A stretch of 64,000 nucleotides of DNA from Bacteroides sp. (GTDB lineage: Bacteria; Bacteroidota; Bacteroidia; Bacteroidales; Muribaculaceae), in the NCBI GenBank assembly GCA_014802265.1, contig JAAVCP010000027.1:1-64000 (forward strand), given 5' to 3'. Under the pieces are notes generated by a model. That model was given only the letters and a program-made list of their open reading frames with translations, had not been told where the DNA came from and ran no database searches. The position numbers were made by a program, and so were the translations under genes. Below are positions 17,525-26,386 of this stretch, one piece after another. Position 1 is the stretch's first letter; each line of letters opens with the position of its first letter.

Positions 17525-17617
17525 TCAAATGTGTGCCGTGCTCTTCCAGTTTTCTTTGTATGCGTAGTTATTAACTGACGCAGAGGGTATTGAATAAGTA
17601 GGTATAGAATATATCAT
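17525..17617 (-). CDS. Possible 30-aa leader peptide upstream of the efflux operon
   Basis: In the leader between the -7 box (17645-17652) and the TolC gene, an ATG at 17617 opens a 30-codon frame starting MIYSIPTYSIPS and ending at TGA 17525. It starts just 3' of the leader hairpin. A short uORF in an efflux-pump leader could couple translation stalling to pump expression. It may also be a chance frame in AT-rich DNA, and I have no homology to support it. Confidence 0.25.
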   Translation of the reverse strand: MIYSIPTYSIPSASVNNYAYKENWKSTAHI

Positions 17618-17622
17618 AGCGG

Positions 17623-17652
17623 CGGTTCTTTGTGAACCGTGCTGCAAAATTA
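17623..17652 (-). promoter_or_regulatory. Efflux-operon -7 box and leader hairpin
   Basis: TAATTTTG lies at 17652-17645 on the minus strand. Directly after the expected initiation point, CGGTTC (17639-17634) and GAACCG (17628-17623) pair around a 5-nt loop, giving a 5'-proximal hairpin. From here to the TolC start (17398-17640) no protein gene other than the small uORF is visible. Confidence 0.5.
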
Positions 17653-17714
17653 CAAAAAATTATTGAAATCACTTCAGAGTTTTTACCTTTTTTATCACAT
17701 ATTATCCAAAGTGA

Positions 17715-18104
17715 TTATCTTGCTATTGGTTTGTTTTCTTTTATCCACTCCATTATACCTCCTTCAAGGTTGATGACATTATATCCTTGTTCAGAAAGTT
17801 TCTGCGCGGCGTTTGCCGAGCGTTTGCCGCTCCTACAATACACTGCAACCGGTCTGGATTTATCTAAGGTTTCTTGTGCCCTAACGATGAAATCTAAATC
17901 GAAAAAATCAATGTTTTCAGCTCCAACGAGATGACCGTCATCAAACTCCTCCACCATGCGCACATCTAAAAGCTGCACACTGTCATTTGTTATATAGTTG
18001 GCGAAACTCTCTACATTCATATTTGTAAAAGAGTCATTGTCTTGCGCCTTGCCGCAAATACTAAGTCCTACCATTGCGAATAAAATTAAAATTAGCTTTT
18101 TCAT
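17715..18104 (-). CDS. Secreted rhodanese-domain protein
   Basis: The 129-residue protein has a signal peptide (MKKLILILFAMVGLSICGKAQ) and a single rhodanese domain with the active-site loop AVYCRSGKRSA, in which the Cys can carry a persulfide. The DVRMVEEFDDGHL and NLEGGIMEW segments are typical. It probably acts in the periplasm in sulfur or thiol handling. It is monocistronic, on the same strand as the efflux operon but separated from it by that operon's own -7 box. Confidence 0.88.
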   Translation of the reverse strand: MKKLILILFAMVGLSICGKAQDNDSFTNMNVESFANYITNDSVQLLDVRMVEEFDDGHLVGAENIDFFDLDFIVRAQETLDKSRPVAVYCRSGKRSANAAQKLSEQGYNVINLEGGIMEWIKENKPIAR

Positions 18105-18497
18105 AATCGGGGGGATTAAATTATGTAATCTGTTAGCTTATAAACGATAATATTACTAAAAAGTTCAGTTATTATACACATTGACCCTTTGATTGGCAGT
18201 GGGCAGTCTGCGTCATTTTGGGAAATTAAGCTGAGATTTCTTCTTCCTCACTTATGGCAAAGAATCGGAAGAAATAAATTAGGGAAGCGAATGGTGACGG
18301 CAGGTTTTGATAGAATGTCTAATAAACAGAGTGTATAACTTTTGTAAATTTATGGGAGAGAATATTAACATGTGTTTATAAATACAGAGTTTCAACCTAA
18401 ATACCTCTGAAAATATACTATTTCTTTAGGAAAATATATTAATTTTGCAATTTTGTAATTTTTATGAAGATTTTCTAAATTCGCAATTGAATGAAGT
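18105..18497. promoter_or_regulatory. Intergenic region with -7 box (TAATTTTG, 18440-18447)
   Basis: This 393-bp AT-rich stretch separates divergent genes. TAATTTTG at 18440-18447 on the plus strand is 50 nt before the lipoprotein start. A plus-strand frame without a start codon is open from roughly 18150 to 18340 but shows nothing recognisable. I see no RNA gene or repeat. Confidence 0.4.
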
Positions 18498-19166
18498 ATG
18501 AAAATTTCTCTAATTAAATATATTATTATACTACCACTTCTTTTTGCCGCTTGCAATGATGATATATTTGTCAAGAGGCAAAATCCAGAACAACCCCCTA
18601 TTGAAGAACCGAGTATTGATTCTGAACCCAAGCCGGAAGTAACTGACAGCTTAATACTCACTTCCTTTGTATATGACAAGGAATCATTGACGATTGTTGA
18701 TGACGCAGAAGTTATATTAGACGCAAAGACCACATTTGTTAACCATACTTCCTCCAAAGGAGTATGGATACTTTATGACAATTATAATCACTCGATAGTG
18801 CAAATACATAATAACACATATTATGTTACCCCTTGGGCAAAGTCTGACATGCCCTATGTTGAAGTGCCTGGTATTGACAGCGATGGCAATCCCGGATTCT
18901 ACGGCACTGAGATTCAATTTGCTTTTGGCACTACGATAATACCCCGACAATACATGGCAGGCTATAAAGAATATTTTGACCTGCCACCTCATAGTCAGGT
19001 AAGTGCTACTATCTATACGACATATCATAGTGTGGTTGCAAATGCCGATATAAAATATTACAGCAGCTCATATCCAACGCTTATAGAAGATGGCTGGGTG
19101 ACCGTTAAAGTTACAGTGCCGGTTGACATACATGTGGAGTGGAGCGAAATAACACCTGCAGAATGA
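18498..19166 (+). CDS. Hypothetical lipoprotein
   Basis: The 222-residue protein has a signal peptide with a lipobox ending in Cys (LPLLFAAC, Cys at about residue 19), followed by NDDIF and a Pro/Glu-rich linker. The remainder reads as an all-beta domain (YDNYNHSIVQIHNNTYYV, VTVKVTVPVDIHVEW). I do not recognise the family. Its stop overlaps the start of the next gene (ATGA, 19163-19166). It is thus translationally coupled to a PagL-like barrel, suggesting that the two work together in the outer membrane. Confidence 0.72.
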   Translation: MKISLIKYIIILPLLFAACNDDIFVKRQNPEQPPIEEPSIDSEPKPEVTDSLILTSFVYDKESLTIVDDAEVILDAKTTFVNHTSSKGVWILYDNYNHSIVQIHNNTYYVTPWAKSDMPYVEVPGIDSDGNPGFYGTEIQFAFGTTIIPRQYMAGYKEYFDLPPHSQVSATIYTTYHSVVANADIKYYSSSYPTLIEDGWVTVKVTVPVDIHVEWSEITPAE

Positions 19167-20347
19167 AACTGAAATATATCTTAGCCCCTATAGCTATTGC
19201 AACTGCCTGCTGTCAGTATGCTGTTGCCGACCCGGGAAATTTTGCCTCGCGTTGGGAAGCCGGAATGCGCGGTGGATATGCGTTCAACTCCAATCCTGTA
19301 CTTATGAACCGGATGCTTCCTGATGGGGAAACAACCCATTCTGCCATGTCGTGGCATCTGCGTTACTCATTCAGTAAACCCAATGCAGGTCGAAATGCTT
19401 CCGTTTACCAGGGTTTGGGATTTAGTGTCAATACTTTCCTGCAACCTCATAGGATAGGTACACCTATAGGGGTATATATCTTTCAGGGTGCACCCATAGT
19501 CGCCTTCTCAAATCGTTTTTCTTTGGACTATGAATGGAACTTCGGCGCAACATTTGGCTGGGAAAAGACTCCAAACGGTAATGACATACGGTCAAATCTT
19601 GTGGTAGGGTCAACTGTCAACGCCTATCTGAATCTCGGGTTTAAGCTAAGCTATGCATTGACCGAGGCAGTCAGCCTATCGGGAGGTCTTGATCTCTCCC
19701 ACTACTCAAACGGCAACACATCATGGCCTAACCCCGGAGTAAATACCATCGGAGCTTCTGTTGGAATCATATATACGCCAGGCTCAAAACTATTAAAACC
19801 TGTCTCTCCCTTTACTTCCGATAATGACTTTAGCCAAGGCGTATCATACGACATAATGGCTTACGGAGCATGGCGAAAATCCTATTTCCCTGCTGATGAC
19901 GGTGCTTTTACCGAGGCAGGCGAAAGGTCACTCCTTCCGGGTCATTTCGGAGTGGCAGGAGTGACTTTTGCTCCTATGTGGGATCTTCATCCTGTGTTTC
20001 GCACCGGTGTGTCGGCTGACATTCAATGGAGTGAGAATACCGGGCTTACAAAATATGTTGTGCCTGACACATACGGGGAGGACATTAAGTTCTACCGTCC
20101 CCCCTTTCTTCGCCAGGTATCAGTTGGGGTGTCAGCACGAGCCGAGCTGGTAATGCCTATATTTTCGCTGAATGCAGGAATCGGATATGGAATTGTGGGA
20201 CCAGGCGAAACACGAAAACTTTATCAGACAGTCAATCTGAAAACATATATTACAGGTCCTGTTTTCCTTAATATTGGCTACCGTATGGTAGAATTCAAGT
20301 CACCATCTAATCTAATGCTCGGTGTCGGCATCACCTTGGGCAGATAA
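19163..20347 (+). CDS. PagL-like acyloxyacyl hydrolase, outer-membrane barrel
   Basis: I chose ATG 19163, coupled to the lipoprotein stop, over a GTG at 19139. The 394-residue protein has a signal peptide (to about VADPG) and aromatic-rich alternating strands. The segment GLDLSHYSNGNTSWPNPGVN carries the His-Ser-Asn-Gly pattern of PagL-family lipid A 3-O-deacylases and of Bacteroidetes 'acyloxyacyl hydrolases'. Such enzymes trim acyl chains from lipid A. At nearly 400 residues it is longer than PagL (about 150-170), so it has an extra N- or C-terminal barrel portion and activity is not assured. Confidence 0.75.
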   Translation: MKLKYILAPIAIATACCQYAVADPGNFASRWEAGMRGGYAFNSNPVLMNRMLPDGETTHSAMSWHLRYSFSKPNAGRNASVYQGLGFSVNTFLQPHRIGTPIGVYIFQGAPIVAFSNRFSLDYEWNFGATFGWEKTPNGNDIRSNLVVGSTVNAYLNLGFKLSYALTEAVSLSGGLDLSHYSNGNTSWPNPGVNTIGASVGIIYTPGSKLLKPVSPFTSDNDFSQGVSYDIMAYGAWRKSYFPADDGAFTEAGERSLLPGHFGVAGVTFAPMWDLHPVFRTGVSADIQWSENTGLTKYVVPDTYGEDIKFYRPPFLRQVSVGVSARAELVMPIFSLNAGIGYGIVGPGETRKLYQTVNLKTYITGPVFLNIGYRMVEFKSPSNLMLGVGITLGR

Positions 20348-20454
20348 TAAATAAGATGTCTCCCACAGTATTCTCACTAAAGCTGATGCCAAAATGATAC
20401 TGGTAAAACTCAATATCTGACAAAGCCGCTTAAACAAATTTATGAGAAATGACG

Positions 20455-20488
20455 GAGAGCCGCTGACTATAAAAAGTCAACGGCTCTC
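20455..20488. terminator. Bidirectional terminator between convergent genes
   Basis: GAGAGCCGCTGACT (20455-20468) pairs with AGTCAACGGCTCTC (20475-20488) with one mismatch and a 6-nt loop, then CTTATT. It serves both flanking genes, which converge. Confidence 0.7.
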
Positions 20489-20514
20489 TTATTAAATCTT
20501 ATGCTCCAAGTGGC

Positions 20515-22239
20515 TTACTTCATAATTTTCATTACGTTGTCACCGGCTTTTACGATATAAAGTCCACCGGGCAGCCCGGAAAGATCGGCTGAATTGCCAC
20601 TGACTTTCATAACGATTCTACCGGCAGCATCAGCCACCACAATCGGAGAAGTCTTTGCCACGGTTACGATGCCGTTGGCATAACGCAGACTGTTATCTCC
20701 GGCAACCAATGTCTCAACACCGGAGTTTTCAGTAGAGAATGTCACCTGCATTGACATGAGGTCAACTGTCATGTCAATAATTCCACCTTCCCAATCGGGA
20801 ATATTCCAGCTTCCCTTACCCCATACCATGTCTCCAGAGAATGAAGCATCGCTATTGAAATAAATATCTGTTGGCTCGTCATCATATTGTGAACCAAGTG
20901 AATTATAATCCCAATACCCAAGTTCGGTATAGAAACGGAACATGGCATCACCAGCTGCAATGTTGAATGATCCGGCATAAACCGCACTCTTTTCTCCGCC
21001 GTTGTCTACCCTTTTCAGTTTCATGGCATCTGAGGTGATATCCCAGCCCTGAGGGGCACCAATAAGATAAATCACATCTTCCTTAACATATTCCGGCTGA
21101 TCAAGACCGTCAATTCTCACAGTGTAATCCGACCAGTTTACCACAACCTGCAGACGTCCACCTTCCCAGTTGGTGCAATTGAAGTTGTTGGAGTTGCCAC
21201 TTGTCAGTCTGAAAGAAATCGGTTCCCATTTCCAAAGAGTAAATCCTGAGCCATAAGAAGTGCCAAAGCTGTCATCCCAACTGTCGCCGGAAAGAATCTT
21301 AAACTCACATTCACCTTCAGGAATATCGAAAGTACCCACATATTCCACATGGTTAACCTCAGTGTTCATCTCAAGGACATAGTCATGATTAGCGACATCC
21401 CAGTTATTAAACACGCCTACAAGATGCAGACTCTCCGGAAGAACATATTCCGGCTGGTCAGGAGTCAAGAGAGTAACAGTCTTATTATCCCAGTCAACAT
21501 CCATTGTCATCTCCCCTTCCTTCCAGTTCATGCATGTGAAGTTATCTCCATTTGCAACCAATGGAAGCGTTGTAGATTTATCACCCCACAGGTTATAGGG
21601 AGCATTTGTTCCGAAGTTGATGTCCCAACTGTCACCACCTACAATCTTAAATGGACCCACGGGAAGTGTGAAAGTACCAGTAAAATGGGTACTCTCCAAA
21701 TCTGCTGTTGAAAGACTAAGCTGATAGTCATGATTAGTAACTTCCCAACCATTAAATTCACCTACAAGATGCAACTCCTCCGGCACCACAGCCTCTACAT
21801 TATCAGACAATGTGACGGTCTTGTCGTTCCAGTCAACCGTAATATGTACCTGACTGCCATAATAAGTCTCTACTACAAAATTATAGCCATCCCAGCCCTG
21901 AAGCATTTCATTCCATACTATGTCGGTGCCGGGAGTATAATATTTAGTTTCATCAGGACCACCCCAATAGCTTTCAGGCTCGTCCCAATTAGACTTTGCA
22001 GAGAACAATTTAAATTGGATTGCGCCGTAAAAGTCATAAAAATTGTAGTCGAAGGCACACTCATAGATACCCTCCGAAGTGGGTGACAGAACCATAAGTT
22101 GGGTCTCATCAGCCTCATCGGGAGTTACCCAATTATTTATGTTACCCACAAAATACAATTCTGCAGGAAGTTCTTGAGCTTGCATGCCTACACCCATAGT
22201 AAGCGCCAACCCCGCTGCTAAAAAGTAATTCTTCATCAT
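20515..22239 (-). CDS. Secreted protein with four SusE/SusF-like carbohydrate-binding modules
   Basis: The 574-residue protein starts with a signal peptide (MMKNYFLAAGLALTMGVGMQAQ). Four similar modules follow, each opening with a LPE-L-LVG-NNW pattern (LPAELYFVGNINNW, VPEELHLVGEFNGW, LPESLHLVGVFNNW, DVIYLIGAPQGW) and closing with W-V-T-L strands. This is the Ig-like carbohydrate-binding arrangement of SusE/SusF. The C terminus (GLPGGLYIVKAGDNVMKIMK) is a secretion/sorting-tail type seen in Bacteroidetes. No SusC/SusD pair is next to it, so the glycan target is open. A TAGCTTTG box lies at 22313-22320 upstream. Confidence 0.8.
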   Translation of the reverse strand: MMKNYFLAAGLALTMGVGMQAQELPAELYFVGNINNWVTPDEADETQLMVLSPTSEGIYECAFDYNFYDFYGAIQFKLFSAKSNWDEPESYWGGPDETKYYTPGTDIVWNEMLQGWDGYNFVVETYYGSQVHITVDWNDKTVTLSDNVEAVVPEELHLVGEFNGWEVTNHDYQLSLSTADLESTHFTGTFTLPVGPFKIVGGDSWDINFGTNAPYNLWGDKSTTLPLVANGDNFTCMNWKEGEMTMDVDWDNKTVTLLTPDQPEYVLPESLHLVGVFNNWDVANHDYVLEMNTEVNHVEYVGTFDIPEGECEFKILSGDSWDDSFGTSYGSGFTLWKWEPISFRLTSGNSNNFNCTNWEGGRLQVVVNWSDYTVRIDGLDQPEYVKEDVIYLIGAPQGWDITSDAMKLKRVDNGGEKSAVYAGSFNIAAGDAMFRFYTELGYWDYNSLGSQYDDEPTDIYFNSDASFSGDMVWGKGSWNIPDWEGGIIDMTVDLMSMQVTFSTENSGVETLVAGDNSLRYANGIVTVAKTSPIVVADAAGRIVMKVSGNSADLSGLPGGLYIVKAGDNVMKIMK

Positions 22240-22360
22240 CTTTTAGTGAGTTAAGTGAATAAAATAATATTAATAATTAATATTAAGAAAAGGGAGTTTC
22301 CCAATCTGCTTGCAAAGCTAATAAAAATTCTATAAATATCACCTAACTTCACATAAAAAT

Positions 22361-23752
22361 TTATTTTAACCCTGCTGCTTTTTTAATAAGCATTGGGATT
22401 TCAATATTATTGAGGTTACCTGTGAAATATTGGGCGTTGGTACCCACGGCATATACAGGCACAAAATTACCTGCATGAGACGAAGTGGTCCACCCTATGC
22501 CTAAATGAGAGTTAAGAATGTCAAACGCCTTTGCCGTGAAAGCATTAAAAGTCTGATAAAGGGTCTTTTCGTCTTCAGCTTTCTTTGTAATGAAAGTCTC
22601 GTCAAACAAATTTTTCAATTGTTCTGTCTCCCAGTCCGCCAAAGGTACAGTCTCCCAGAATCCAAGTTTCTCACGTAAAGTGTTCTCCATCTCTTCCCAT
22701 GTGGGATTTGCAGTAGCTTTACCCCAATTGCGTGTCCATTCGCCAAAAGAATCTTTTGAAATCTTCTGGGCATCGGCATAAGCTATATTTTGATTGCTAC
22801 CGGGGCGACCATAAGCCATTCCGCCGGTGTCATGGTCTGCGGTAATGACTATGAGAGTTTCATCAGGATGCTGCAGATAGAACTGATAGGCTACGTTTAT
22901 AGCGTCCTGAAAATTCAGAATCTCTTTAACTACTGCCCCTCCATCGTTGGCATGTGCAGCCCAGTCAATATTTCCTCCTTCAATCATCATCAGGAACTTG
23001 TCAGGATTTACCTGTTCAAGGGTATATAGACATGCTTCCGTGATTTGGGCACAGGTCATCGCCCCGGGAATTGAATCAATAGTATAACCCACATGACCGG
23101 AAGTGGGATTATCAGAATACATCAACACTTTCTTAGGAAACTTACCCTTCTTCTTAAGGTCATTGAAAGCAGCATATCCCTCAGCTATCTCATAATTCCC
23201 TTTTTTCATAACGTTTATAAATTCCGAAAAAGCTTCCTCCCCTTTCTTGCCAAGCTTGAAAGCTCCTCCCGCAAGAAAAGTGAGTCCGCTCTCGGCAGCC
23301 TGGGGAGCAATGATTTCCTTCATTGACCGGTTGGCTGCATGTGCATACCAGGCAGCCGGAGTAGCGTCGTCTGCCTGAACTGTGGTGCCTACCCCTACGG
23401 CATACCCGGCGTTCATGAAGTCTACTGCTACGCTGTTGCCCGGCACCGTGTCAGGATTCATACCTATCATGTAGTTCTTAGTCTTGTAGCCGGAAGAAAG
23501 GGCTGTGCCTGCAGCGGCTGAATCTGTGATCGGACTTGATGCCGAATATGTACGCGCCTGCGATGCCACCGGAAAGGTAAGCATAAGCAGTGGTTGTTCA
23601 CTTTTCAATACATCACGATTGTATATCTCAGTGGCATTGACATGTCCCATGCCCATACCATCACCAATAAAGTAAAAAATATATTTTGCATCGCCAGCCA
23701 TCATGCTTGTGAAAGCAGCAGCAGCAAGAGTGGTAAGAAAAAATCTTTTCAT
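22361..23752 (-). CDS. Alkaline phosphatase
   Basis: The 463-residue enzyme has a signal peptide (cleaved near MMAGDAK). It also has the alkaline phosphatase core: FIGDGMGMGH (metal-binding Asp), the nucleophile region PITDSAAAGTALSSGYKT, EGGNIDWAAHANDGG, VITADHDTGGM and a late TSSHAGNFVPVYAVG with the last His ligands. It hydrolyses phosphomonoesters in the periplasm or outside the cell, releasing phosphate. It is a single gene with a TATTTTTG box at 23786-23793 (minus strand) just upstream. No Pho-box-like repeat was recognised. Confidence 0.92.
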   Translation of the reverse strand: MKRFFLTTLAAAAFTSMMAGDAKYIFYFIGDGMGMGHVNATEIYNRDVLKSEQPLLMLTFPVASQARTYSASSPITDSAAAGTALSSGYKTKNYMIGMNPDTVPGNSVAVDFMNAGYAVGVGTTVQADDATPAAWYAHAANRSMKEIIAPQAAESGLTFLAGGAFKLGKKGEEAFSEFINVMKKGNYEIAEGYAAFNDLKKKGKFPKKVLMYSDNPTSGHVGYTIDSIPGAMTCAQITEACLYTLEQVNPDKFLMMIEGGNIDWAAHANDGGAVVKEILNFQDAINVAYQFYLQHPDETLIVITADHDTGGMAYGRPGSNQNIAYADAQKISKDSFGEWTRNWGKATANPTWEEMENTLREKLGFWETVPLADWETEQLKNLFDETFITKKAEDEKTLYQTFNAFTAKAFDILNSHLGIGWTTSSHAGNFVPVYAVGTNAQYFTGNLNNIEIPMLIKKAAGLK

Positions 23753-23891
23753 ATTTTAGTATTGGGTTATAATTAAATTCATCCACAAAAATAATGAAAA
23801 AAGATTATCCAGCAAACTATAATCTATCAGGCGTTATTAAAATATCATCATTATCCTCTCAACTCAAAGCAGTCATAAACAAAGAGGGAAT

Positions 23892-23926
23892 AGCCGCCGA
23901 AAAGACATGACACTTAATCGGCGGCT
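23892..23926 (-). terminator. Terminator-like hairpin after the leucine-rich-repeat gene
   Basis: AGCCGCCGA (23892-23900) and TCGGCGGCT (23918-23926) are perfect complements with a 17-nt loop, 55 nt past the stop of the 23981-25366 gene. There is only a weak T-run. Confidence 0.5.
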
Positions 23927-23980
23927 CTGAATAAAAGGCAAAAACTATTCTAATTCAAAAATATTAACATCAATAATTAA

Positions 23981-25366
23981 TTAATTCTCAGAAAACTCAT
24001 ATACGAATTTCGTACCGGCAGGAACTTGTATATTTGTCGGAGGGTTATCAATGTCAAAACCTTCCCAAACTTTTATTTCCTCAAGATTTTCATTGTAGTC
24101 AAAATAAAGATTCCTATAATCCTGGTTAACCTTACTGATGTCAATGCGTTTCAAGGAAGTCATGTAGATATTGGCATACTCCATGGCATCTGTACTACCC
24201 CACTCAAATGATTCCAAAGCTGGAACATTATCTATATTAAGCTGATAAAGTTTTGTCAGATGATTCGCAAGTTTGATAGACTTAAGGCTGTTATTGGTTG
24301 AGCATTGAATTTCGGCAATATCAGGGCAATTCGATAAATCAAGAGCAGGAATCTCATTGTTGTCTAATCTCAGCACGTCAAGTTTTGTACAAGCTGAGAA
24401 ATCAAGTTCTTCGCTTAGCCCACAATTGTCAAGTGCCAGATATGTAAGGTTTATGCAGTTAGCAATGTTGAGTGATTTGATCTGAGTCCATCCAAGATTG
24501 AGTTCTTCAAGAGTAGAGGCAAAGGGAGCGGTGTCAAAAGACTCCAACGCAGTGTTCATAAACATAAAGTTGCGTATATTTGCACACCCTGTCAAATCAA
24601 TATTAGTAAGTCCCAAATTATATGAGCCTGCTATAATCTCAAGCGATGAACATCCCGCAAACGATACTTCTGTCAGATTGTTGGTGGTGAAAAGTATTTT
24701 CTTGAGTTGAATCAGCCCTGCCACATTTAATTCAGTAAGCACGTTCTGAGAACAATTGATGACTTCCACTTCCGGAAAACATGTGAAATCAAGTGAAGAG
24801 TATTCCAAGCCATCAACATTTATTTCCTGTATTGTTGACGGTAAGATTGTAATGTCATAATTCTTGAGCATAGAACCACCGATATTGATAACCTGAAGCT
24901 TCTCTGATCCCAAAGTCAGTGATTCCACTTGCGATCTGTTGATAGAAAGTTCCTGAAGTTCAGTAAGAGCCGAAGCATCAAGAGTCTTGGCAAATACGCC
25001 GTCTGCTACAAGAGAAGTAAGCGATGTAAAATACTGAATACCTTCAAAATTCTGTACCCTATAATCGGTAAGAGTGATACCGCCCATATATTTGGATGCC
25101 TCAACATTGGTAAGTGTCTCTTTGCCATCTGCTACCTGCTCCTTTATAATATTGCGGAGCACTCCATCGGGAATATATTCCTCTGTCAAAATATTAAATT
25201 CATCTGTAACTTCGCCTGTAGACTCCACGAAGCGCACCTCGCTTACATTGTCGGCAGCAATAGTTTGCTTTGAACCGTCTTTAAGGGTGATTTCCATGTT
25301 GTAAGTCTGCGCAGCACCAGTAAGGGCTATCATCGTAGACACGGCACTAAATATAAGATGTTTCAT
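23981..25366 (-). CDS. Secreted leucine-rich-repeat protein
   Basis: The 461-residue protein has a signal peptide (MKHLIFSAVSTMIALTGAAQ), a short N-terminal domain (MEITLKDGSKQTIAADNVSEVRF) common in Bacteroidales surface proteins, and about thirteen irregular leucine-rich repeats from residue 95 on (e.g. LEELNLGWTQIKSLNIANC and LDVLRLDNNEIPALDLSNC). The repeat period of about 21-23 residues fits the bacterial BspA/internalin-like class used in adhesion. It follows the small secreted protein by 19 bp, so the two probably form an operon downstream of the LytTR system. Confidence 0.82.
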   Translation of the reverse strand: MKHLIFSAVSTMIALTGAAQTYNMEITLKDGSKQTIAADNVSEVRFVESTGEVTDEFNILTEEYIPDGVLRNIIKEQVADGKETLTNVEASKYMGGITLTDYRVQNFEGIQYFTSLTSLVADGVFAKTLDASALTELQELSINRSQVESLTLGSEKLQVINIGGSMLKNYDITILPSTIQEINVDGLEYSSLDFTCFPEVEVINCSQNVLTELNVAGLIQLKKILFTTNNLTEVSFAGCSSLEIIAGSYNLGLTNIDLTGCANIRNFMFMNTALESFDTAPFASTLEELNLGWTQIKSLNIANCINLTYLALDNCGLSEELDFSACTKLDVLRLDNNEIPALDLSNCPDIAEIQCSTNNSLKSIKLANHLTKLYQLNIDNVPALESFEWGSTDAMEYANIYMTSLKRIDISKVNQDYRNLYFDYNENLEEIKVWEGFDIDNPPTNIQVPAGTKFVYEFSEN

Positions 25367-25385
25367 TGGTTATTAGTTTTTGGAG

Positions 25386-25865
25386 TTATTTTTTTACAAA
25401 TTTAAATGAATGGGAGGCATATGTCACAACATATACTCCTGAAGTAAGTGCGGAAATATCAATTCGTGTTGAACAATTTGCCTCGGAAATACCGGTGGCA
25501 CACTTTCTGCCGTCCATAGCATAGACATCCACCTGTGTCCCCGGTGCAAGTCCTTCAAAAGCAATAAAGTAGGGAGTAACGCTATACGTAGCTTCGGCTT
25601 CAGTAATCTTATTTACAGCTGTGGTATCAGAAAATTCATAGTTCCGAATTTCTGAAATTAAAACCGAAATTGTCTCTGCATCAGTCTCCACTGTAAATTT
25701 ATCCGCAGAATTGCGAATCACAGGATTATCTGCCAATGGAAACACTACCTGCACTCCGTCGTTGAAATTTACGACAAGATACTTTACCCCGGCATCAGCT
25801 TGAAAAGACACTATAGCCAATATCGCGGTTATAGCAAGCTTGCGAAAGAATTTGTTTCGTTTCAT
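25386..25865 (-). CDS. Small secreted protein with sorting-tail-like C terminus
   Basis: The 159-residue protein has a signal peptide (AILAIVSFQADAG) and a domain (YLVVNFNDGVQVVFPLADNP) of the same type as the N terminus of the neighbouring leucine-rich-repeat protein. Its C-terminal 60 residues (VDVYAMDGRKCATG, LTSGVYVVTYASHSFKFVKK) look like a type IX sorting or secretion tail. It likely acts at the cell surface with the neighbour; function unknown. Confidence 0.7.
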   Translation of the reverse strand: MKRNKFFRKLAITAILAIVSFQADAGVKYLVVNFNDGVQVVFPLADNPVIRNSADKFTVETDAETISVLISEIRNYEFSDTTAVNKITEAEATYSVTPYFIAFEGLAPGTQVDVYAMDGRKCATGISEANCSTRIDISALTSGVYVVTYASHSFKFVKK

Positions 25866-25913
25866 ATCAATAATTATTATATTTTAGAAATCAAATATGT
25901 TCAGCGAAAAAAC

Positions 25914-26255
25914 TCATATATGTCCCAACGCAGTTTGTAGGTCAGTTGAGCTTACCGGCTCAAAGATACAATCAATTATATTAAGCCCCCTACATTTTGC
26001 CTTCGGATCAGATAACTGAGAGATAAGAATTAGAGGAGTCTCGATCTTATGACTCCGCATAAAACTCACTACGTTGACATCACTGATATTATCCTTAGCT
26101 AAAATAAAATCTATCTCATGATTGGCAAGAAGCTCCATCATTTCCTGACTGTCTTCCGCCACTCCAGCAAGTTGCAAATCAGGTCGCAGACTTTCTATTG
26201 TCCTTCTGATGCAGACTTGTGAATAATATATGTCGTCAGCCAAAATATATTTCAT
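25914..26255 (-). CDS. Degenerate stand-alone receiver domain (pseudo-receiver)
   Basis: The 113-residue protein aligns with the N terminus of the adjacent LytTR regulator (MKYILADDIYYSQVCIRRTIESLRPD versus MKYAIIEDEEFARDNLRRIIESLRPDYE) but has no DNA-binding domain. The phosphoacceptor position reads FILAK instead of IFMD, so Asp is Lys. The conserved Thr/Ser and the late Lys (here FEPV instead of LKP) are also changed. It can probably not be phosphorylated. It is an operon-end duplicate that may bind the kinase or the response regulator as a modulator, or it is a decaying copy. Confidence 0.72.
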   Translation of the reverse strand: MKYILADDIYYSQVCIRRTIESLRPDLQLAGVAEDSQEMMELLANHEIDFILAKDNISDVNVVSFMRSHKIETPLILISQLSDPKAKCRGLNIIDCIFEPVSSTDLQTALGHI

Positions 26256-26386
26256 AGATTTATTTTCATTCAGGTTTTAATTTTCACAGGCAAAATTAAA
26301 ATCTGAATGAAACAATCCAAATAAAAATCCGATGAATCAGACCCCTTATCAGAAGAAACGGGACAAGTAGCAGACCAATCGGGAAA

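Noticed and set aside
18150-18345. Start-less plus-strand open frame before the lipoprotein gene
   Set aside because: No start codon near its 5' end, no recognisable motif, and the region is AT-rich; probably chance.
20515-22239. A Sus-type polysaccharide utilisation locus
   Set aside because: SusE/F-like modules are present but no SusC/SusD pair, glycoside hydrolase or sensor is adjacent.
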